Positions 5,028-7,148 of a DNA stretch of 7,148 nt are shown one piece after another (the stretch's first letter is position 1; each line of letters starts with the position of its first letter). The notes below the pieces were generated by a model. It was not told the origin of the DNA and ran no database searches. It saw nothing but the letters and a program-made list of their open reading frames with translations. Source of the stretch: an uncultured Porphyromonas sp. GTDB lineage: Bacteria > Bacteroidota > Bacteroidia > Bacteroidales > Porphyromonadaceae. The stretch covers positions 1 to 7,148 of the forward strand of contig UQBE01000061.1 of the NCBI GenBank assembly GCA_900539155.1, read 5' to 3'. The position numbers and the translations under genes were made by a program.

Positions 5028-5780
5028 ATGAGCCACAAACCAATGAAAAGCCCCTCTGCAGGACGCATCGCACCGCCCCCACGACACGGGTCGCGGACGA
5101 CGCTCCGTGAGTCGCTCCTCCAGCTCATCTACCCGCGCTGGTGCCCTGTCTGTCATACGCTCCTTCCTTCCAATGCGCCACCGCTCTGCCTTAGCTGCCA
5201 GAGTGCTCTAGGACGCTACCACGAGCATACGGTCAGGGCGCTCGACCGCTTGCGCGGTGCTCATCCGATGCCTCGCAGGCTCTTAGCACCCTATCTCTAT
5301 GCCCGTGACAGCGCGATGGCAATGATCGTTCACGATATGAAGTACCATGGCAATAAGCCTCTCGCCAAATATATGGGCCGTCTCATGGGTACCCTCCTGC
5401 CACTGGCGAAGGAACAGATAGACTATATCATCCCCGTCCCGCTATCTCCCGAGCGAGCTATGCAGCGTGGCTACAATCAGGCTACGCTTCTCGCCGAGGG
5501 AATCTCCTCGGTTACTGGTATCCCTTACATCGCTGGCGCATTGCGTCGTCTGCACTTCCAGACGAGCCAGACACACCTAGACCGTACGCATCGCCTCGAG
5601 TCTATGCTGGGCAACTTCACGCTGGGCAGTGAACCAATCCCCGCCGACACGCACATCTTGCTTCTTGACGATGTGCTCACCACGGGGGCGACCCTCACTG
5701 CTGCGCTCGATGCGCTCAGCGAATTACCCCTAGCACAGGTCTCCGTCGGGGTTTTGGCGGTCGGCACACCCACCTCTTAG
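5028..5780 (+). CDS. comF: ComF family phosphoribosyltransferase-like competence protein
   Basis: ComF proteins carry a zinc finger and a type I phosphoribosyltransferase fold and are needed for DNA uptake across the inner membrane in naturally competent bacteria. The 250-aa protein has a zinc-binding cluster (Cys39, Cys42, Cys54, Cys57), HDMKYHGNKPLA (102-113), IPVPLSPERAMQRGYNQA (135-152) and the PRPP-binding loop LLLDDVLTTGATL (211-223). P. gingivalis is known to be naturally competent and to need comF. Starts at 5028 and Met6 (5043) are both possible; neither has a clear ribosome site and the first about 25 residues are not typical of the family. It is followed after 27 bp by the urea-transporter-like gene. 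Confidence 0.9.
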   Translation: MSHKPMKSPSAGRIAPPPRHGSRTTLRESLLQLIYPRWCPVCHTLLPSNAPPLCLSCQSALGRYHEHTVRALDRLRGAHPMPRRLLAPYLYARDSAMAMIVHDMKYHGNKPLAKYMGRLMGTLLPLAKEQIDYIIPVPLSPERAMQRGYNQATLLAEGISSVTGIPYIAGALRRLHFQTSQTHLDRTHRLESMLGNFTLGSEPIPADTHILLLDDVLTTGATLTAALDALSELPLAQVSVGVLAVGTPTS

Positions 5781-5807
5781 GCATATCGCATCAGACTCAA
5801 CACAACT

Positions 5808-6677
5808 ATGATAAGCTTTCTATACAAAGAGCTCGTGACCCTCTTGCGAGGATTCAGCCAAGTCTTCCTCGTAAAGAATGCTCTCTCGGGAGCCCTCATC
5901 CTGGCGGGGCTCTGCTGCAACTCGTGGCAGCAGGCACTGCTAGCCCTCCTAGGCTGTCTCGTCTCTCGATCCGTCGCCTCTCTCTGGCGCGACACGGCAG
6001 AGGAAATCGAGGAGGGGCTCTACGGATTCAACGGCACCCTCGTAGGCATCGCCATCGGGGTCTTCTGGGAGATCTCGTGGGTTGCGGTGCTACTGCTCAT
6101 AGTCGGAGCAGCTCTCTCGACATGGTTGGAGTGCAGCTTCCTACGTCGTGGGCACATCCCTGGACTTACAGCCCCATTTATCCTAGCCGTATGGCTACTC
6201 CTCCTGGCTAGCTTGCTAGACCCTCAGGGCTTGGGTCGCCTCGTGGGTGCTCCTGCGCTCCTAGAGCCACAAGCGTGGTGGAAGATGCTAGGAGTCGCCT
6301 TTGGCGAAAGCTTAGGGCAGGTGATGCTACAACCCAGTCTACTCACAGGCATCCTCTTCCTGCTAGCTCTCCTCTATGACTCAAGGCGCAAGGCACTCTA
6401 CGCGCTACTGGGAGCACTCCTGCCTATGCTGGTGGTCCCGCTCGTGCCAGAGGTTGTGTGGCGGGAGGGCTTGCTCGGCTACAATGCCGTACTGTGCGCC
6501 ATCTACTGGTCTGGTAGCCGTGAGCAACCGCTACTGAGAGCCGTCATAGCGGTCGCCCTCTCCGTCGCCTTGGAGCTCCTCGCCCTCCGTCTAGGCATCG
6601 TGCCACTTACAGCACCCTTCGTCCTGGCTGTCTGGATAGTCTGGCTAGCGACTAGACGATTAGAGAGGAGACGCTAG
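5808..6677 (+). CDS. Urea transporter (UT) family membrane protein
   Basis: A 289-aa inner-membrane protein with about ten hydrophobic segments, matching the SLC14/UT urea channels. It shows the family's two-fold internal repeat: EEGLYGFNGTLVGIAIG (68-84) with LTAPFILAVW (120-129), and REGLLGYNAVLCAI (219-232) with LTAPFVLAVW (267-276). The two half-repeats face opposite ways to form a channel with a narrow filter in known structures. FGESLGQVMLQPSLLTGILFL (165-185) is the second-repeat motif seen in bacterial UTs. The length is normal and the start has no clear ribosome site. It is the last gene of the prmC-recX-comF cluster. No urease genes are in the window, so urea as the substrate is by family only. 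Confidence 0.85.
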   Translation: MISFLYKELVTLLRGFSQVFLVKNALSGALILAGLCCNSWQQALLALLGCLVSRSVASLWRDTAEEIEEGLYGFNGTLVGIAIGVFWEISWVAVLLLIVGAALSTWLECSFLRRGHIPGLTAPFILAVWLLLLASLLDPQGLGRLVGAPALLEPQAWWKMLGVAFGESLGQVMLQPSLLTGILFLLALLYDSRRKALYALLGALLPMLVVPLVPEVVWREGLLGYNAVLCAIYWSGSREQPLLRAVIAVALSVALELLALRLGIVPLTAPFVLAVWIVWLATRRLERRR

Positions 6678-6733
6678 AGACGAGAGATGAGGGCCGTGCG
6701 TCCCGCCTGCGACTTAGTCGTCCCCAATTTCCC

Positions 6734-6747
6734 CGCCAGCTCTGGCG
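6734..6747. other. Short hairpin downstream of the UT gene
   Basis: CGCCAG, CT, CTGGCG forms a 6-bp palindrome about 55 bases after the UT stop codon. No T-tract follows, so it is not a convincing intrinsic terminator for the plus-strand operon. Confidence 0.3.
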
Positions 6748-6773
6748 CTCCCACTAGCTCCAGCTGCACTGAC

Positions 6774-6873
6774 CGTCCCATTCCCCCCCCACCGCAAAAG
6801 TCGCTTGACTTCTCGGGAATAGTCAAATGACATTTCCGCAAAAGTCAAATCACTTCTCCGCAGGAATGGGACG
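6774..6873. repeat. Second array with a 22-bp period (CCGCAAAAGTC units) inside an 11-bp inverted repeat
   Basis: Units begin at 6792, 6814, 6836 and 6858, each 22 bp apart. Two begin CCGCAAAAGTC, one is the variant CGGGAATAGTC, and the last is partial (CCGCAGGAATG). The second half of a unit is close to AAATGACTTTT, so AAGTCA..TGACTT gives each unit dyad symmetry. The block is bounded by CGTCCCATTCC (6774-6784) and its exact inverse GGAATGGGACG (6863-6873). A run of eight C (6783-6790) lies at the left edge. Its period equals that of the array at 1660-1819 but the sequence is unrelated. Confidence 0.75.
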
Positions 6874-7006
6874 AAGAGTACAAAAGCTCCTTAATAACAG
6901 ACCTCGCAAGAAACTAAACTTACTAACTCCTGGACAGCTTTTTTTATCAAAAGCTCGATGAAAGCAATTCAGTTACACTGGATAGTTGAATCTACGGTCT
7001 ATAAAA
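6874..7006. other. Intergenic, no supported gene
   Basis: AT-rich stretch. AGCTTTT (6936-6942) and AAAAGCT (6949-6955) can pair around a 6-base loop, and a run of seven T follows AGC. I see no gene, RNA or promoter that I can support. Confidence 0.4.
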
Positions 7007-7047
7007 CAAAAAAAAAGCATCGTAACTCGTTAGAATTACGATGCTTT
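7007..7047 (-). terminator. Intrinsic terminator, strong on the minus strand
   Basis: AAAGCATCGTAA (7014-7025) and TTACGATGCTTT (7036-7047) form a perfect 12-bp stem with a 10-base loop. Read on the minus strand, the stem is followed by nine T (7016-7008). On the plus strand only GATTCTTTT follows, so it would be weaker in that direction. It probably ends a minus-strand gene entering from beyond the right edge. The possible last codons of that gene end at one of several stops between 7115 and 7148, and I cannot choose among them. Confidence 0.75.
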
Positions 7048-7148
7048 GATTCTTTTAGTAGTGCTCTCTGGCGGTGCTGCCAAAGTACTTAAAGCGGAGA
7101 GGGAGGGTTGTAAACCAAGCCTTCTAACTCCTTATATCGTAGTTATTT

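Noticed and set aside
6783..6790. C8 tract as a phase-variation switch of a gene
   Set aside because: It is not inside or just upstream of a supported gene; kept only as a note on the repeat block.
6959..7093. 44-codon plus-strand frame starting MKAIQLHW
   Set aside because: It runs straight through the terminator hairpin and has no ribosome site or recognisable protein character.

Overview
The window most resembles a Bacteroidota genome, probably Porphyromonas (asaccharolytica/uenonis-like). The grounds are the gene families and their protein style, the weak or absent Shine-Dalgarno sites, and palindromic intergenic repeat arrays whose spurious translations (PRGxFxFSTW, SSEE-type peptides) I associate with that genus. 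No database search was possible, so the genus is an inference.

Left part (1 to about 1580, AT-rich, minus strand): two tandem copies of a two-gene module. Each copy has a 74-aa protein of unknown function whose stop codon overlaps (TAATG) the start of a small protein of 137 or 145 aa with two predicted membrane segments. The 74-aa proteins are about 80% identical. The membrane proteins share their first and last residues but have strongly diverged centres. A start-less 59-codon reading frame precedes the first copy at the same type of junction. The layout recalls effector/immunity or bacteriocin/immunity cassettes, but that is only a hypothesis.

Middle (about 1650 to 2540): accessory debris. 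There is a palindrome array with a period of about 22 bp (six CCACGTGG cores around two CTTCGGAGGAA units, with a 31-bp perfect inverted repeat), then a heptamer repeat. After that comes a RhuM-family pseudogene (minus strand, 2394 down to about 1898). It carries a frameshift and is interrupted by a 175-bp MITE-like element with 12-bp inverted ends and a 5-bp target duplication. Removing the element and one copy of the duplication restores the RhuM reading frame exactly.

Right part (2542 to 6677, GC-rich core genome): ribD (riboflavin synthesis) on the minus strand, divergent from a tight plus-strand cluster of prmC (release-factor methylation), recX (RecA modulation), comF (DNA uptake) and a urea-transporter-family membrane protein. 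The small gaps suggest one operon; recX and comF both act in DNA processing and uptake.

Right end (6678 to 7148): no convincing gene. It holds a second array with a 22-bp period and a different core sequence, flanked by an 11-bp inverted repeat. An intrinsic terminator with a T-tract on the minus strand probably ends a gene lying beyond the right edge.
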